Assembly (NCBI RefSeq): GCF_030812775.1
Contig: NZ_JAUSTI010000026.1
Location: 1-60,060 of the forward strand
Source of the DNA: Paenibacillus tundrae
GTDB lineage: Bacteria; Bacillota; Bacilli; Paenibacillales; Paenibacillaceae
Direction: 5' to 3'
Length of the DNA stretch: 60,060 nt
Position numbers and translations under genes: made by a program. This document shows, piece after piece, positions 58,800 to 60,060 of the stretch. A model generated the notes under the pieces. That model made no database searches and had not been told where the DNA came from. It saw only the letters and a list, made by a program, of their open reading frames with translations. Numbering within the stretch: position 1 is the first letter of the stretch; every line of letters begins with the position of its first letter.

Positions 58800-59900
58800 A
58801 TGTTATCAAAAGAACAGATACTTGAACTATTGCAACCACTACAAGAACCACAATTGGGAGTTAGTCTGACCGAACTGCAGTGGGTTCGCGATGTTATGGT
58901 GAAAGAACATCATGTAGCCATTACTCTCGTGACGTTGGACAACCAACCTGAGGATACAACAGCTCTAAGTGATGCTGCACGTAATCTTTTGTCCCAGCAT
59001 GGAATAGAGGATGTACATATTCGCTTTAGGGCAGCGTCTGAGCATGAACGTCAGAACCTTTCAGAAGGTGATATTCAACAAGACCCAAGTGACGAAGAAG
59101 TTCTCGTCAAAGGTCACGCAGCAGGTTTAGGTGGACACGAATTGTTGAGCCCTGAATCTGGTGTACGTTACATTGCAATTGCAAGTGGTAAGGGTGGCGT
59201 TGGTAAATCCACTGTGACAGTGAACTTAGCAGTTGCTCTGGCGCGTCAAGGTAAAAAGGTCGGCTTAATTGATGCTGATATATATGGCTTCAGTGTGCCG
59301 GACATGATGGGGATTGAAGAATATCCTGTAGTAGAAGATGGGGTTATTCAACCGGTAGAACGATTCGGTGTTAAAGTTATGTCGATGGGATTCTTTATCC
59401 GTGAGAACAATCCTGTGATCTGGCGTGGCCCTATGTTAGGTCGTATGCTTCGTCAATTCTTTACCGATGTGAATTGGGGAGAACTCGATTACATGCTGCT
59501 TGATTTACCTCCAGGGACAGGTGACGTTGCGTTGGATGTACATCAGATGATACCCCATAGCAAAGAGATCATCGTCACAACGCCACATGCAACAGCTGCT
59601 TTTGTTGCGGCACGCGCAGGAGCAATGGCTATTCAGACCGAACACGAGCTGCTTGGTGTCGTCGAGAATATGGCGTATTATGAATGCGGAAGTTGTGGAG
59701 AAAAGGACTATGTGTTTGGTCGTGGAGGCGGTGGACAGCTTGCTGAAAGCTTGCATACACGTCTACTTGCTCAGATTCCACTTGGAGCACCAGATAACCA
59801 TATCTCTGAGCCAGACTTCTCACCATCTGTATATAAAGCGGATACAAACATTGGTACAATCTATGCGGAGATCGCTAAAGAGATTGAGACTAAATTCTAA
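58800..59900 (+). CDS. salA: Mrp/NBP35-family Fe-S carrier ATPase SalA (ApbC)
   Basis: A 366-residue P-loop ATPase. An N-terminal MIP18-like domain (about 1-80) is followed by the deviant Walker A SGKGGVGKST (129-138), DADIYG, and CGSCGEKD near 297-304, the CxxC that binds Fe-S. In B. subtilis SalA indirectly activates aprE, while homologues carry Fe-S clusters; which role applies is not decided by sequence. TGAGGTGCTGTCTG precedes ATG 58800. It lies 78 bases after cwlD. Confidence 0.92.
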   Translation: MLSKEQILELLQPLQEPQLGVSLTELQWVRDVMVKEHHVAITLVTLDNQPEDTTALSDAARNLLSQHGIEDVHIRFRAASEHERQNLSEGDIQQDPSDEEVLVKGHAAGLGGHELLSPESGVRYIAIASGKGGVGKSTVTVNLAVALARQGKKVGLIDADIYGFSVPDMMGIEEYPVVEDGVIQPVERFGVKVMSMGFFIRENNPVIWRGPMLGRMLRQFFTDVNWGELDYMLLDLPPGTGDVALDVHQMIPHSKEIIVTTPHATAAFVAARAGAMAIQTEHELLGVVENMAYYECGSCGEKDYVFGRGGGGQLAESLHTRLLAQIPLGAPDNHISEPDFSPSVYKADTNIGTIYAEIAKEIETKF

Positions 59901-60002
59901 ATTTTTATTTGTGAGTTGGAAATTTCCTTTGTTGGAAGCGACATCTACAAATAAAAGCCCTGCATCTATTGGTATTATCCCCTTTAAGTAGACACTTAAA
60001 AA

Positions 60003-60026
60003 AACCTTCATGTTATCATGAGGGTT
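60003..60026 (+). terminator. Hairpin before the last gene, likely minus-strand terminator
   Basis: AACCTTCATG pairs with CATGAGGGTT (10 bp, one G-U pair) around TTAT. The A run at 59998-60004 becomes a T tract on the minus strand; the plus side has no T tract. It could block transcription entering from the right or insulate a mobile element. Confidence 0.5.
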
Positions 60027-60055
60027 CAAGTGAGACTTGGAGGGGATATTTTTTT

Positions 60056-60060
60056 ATGGC
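60056..60060 (+). CDS. Start of a further gene, cut by the window end
   Basis: ATG 60056 follows GGAGGGG (60040-60046) and a run of T. Only the start codon and two more bases are visible, so the product cannot be named. The upstream block with AGTAGACACTTAAAA (about 59988-60002) recalls the ends of some IS3-family elements, so an orfA transposase is one possibility; gerD would be expected here by B. subtilis order. Confidence 0.35.

Overview
The window is a continuous stretch of a low- to mid-GC Gram-positive chromosome. Gene order follows the Bacillus subtilis origin-proximal core (rRNA - ctsR operon - cysES - sigH - rplKAJL - rpoBC - str - S10/spc/alpha - truA - rplM/rpsI - cwlD - salA). 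The protein sequences and the pssA and MazG-like genes inserted between disA and the PIN/TRAM gene point to Paenibacillus or a close Paenibacillaceae relative. That genus call is an inference from remembered family sequences; no search was run. Almost every gene is on the plus strand, co-directional with replication; one small gene at 10.4-10.8 kb is on the minus strand.

Layout. 0-0.14 kb: 3' end of a 5S rRNA and its terminator. 0.3-1.5 kb: an Eis-like GNAT acetyltransferase. 1.7-6.85 kb: the heat-shock operon ctsR-mcsA-mcsB-clpC behind a sigma-A promoter overlapped by a CtsR box. 7.0-10.3 kb: radA, disA (c-di-AMP synthase) and pssA. 10.4-12.1 kb: a minus-strand cysteine-bearing protein and a membrane PIN/TRAM protein. 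12.2-14.9 kb: ispD, ispF, gltX. 14.9-19.5 kb: a cysteine T-box followed by cysE-cysS-mrnC-rlmB-rae1. 19.5-24.7 kb: sigH, rpmG-secE-nusG, rplK-rplA, an L10 leader with rplJ-rplL, and a methyltransferase. 25-32.3 kb: rpoB-rpoC. 32.5-37.4 kb: an L7Ae-like protein, rpsL, rpsG, fusA, tuf. 37.6-53.1 kb: the S10-spc-alpha cluster from rpsJ to rplQ, including secY, adk, map and infA. 53.2-55.1 kb: truA, then rplM-rpsI behind an L13 leader. 55.1-55.8 kb: a gene-free stretch. 55.8-59.9 kb: cysH, sat, cwlD and salA. A further gene, possibly the first gene of an IS3-type element, starts in the last bases.

Together the genes supply the transcription and translation machinery (RNA polymerase core, about 40 ribosomal proteins, elongation and initiation factors, Sec translocase core), its quality control (ClpC, McsAB, Rae1, RNase Mini-III) and sulfur assimilation and cysteine use (cysH-sat, cysE-cysS).

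The coding content is canonical core genome and I see no classic defence or secondary-metabolite system. The unusual material is mostly between genes and at residue level. Ribosomal protein S12 has substitutions at two positions classically linked to streptomycin response (Arg56 and Ala104). Three tandem hairpins with compensatory changes precede rpmJ. Two matching L1-type RNA motifs precede rplK and rplA. There are structured leaders before ctsR, rpoB, rpsL, rpsG, tuf, rpsJ and adk.
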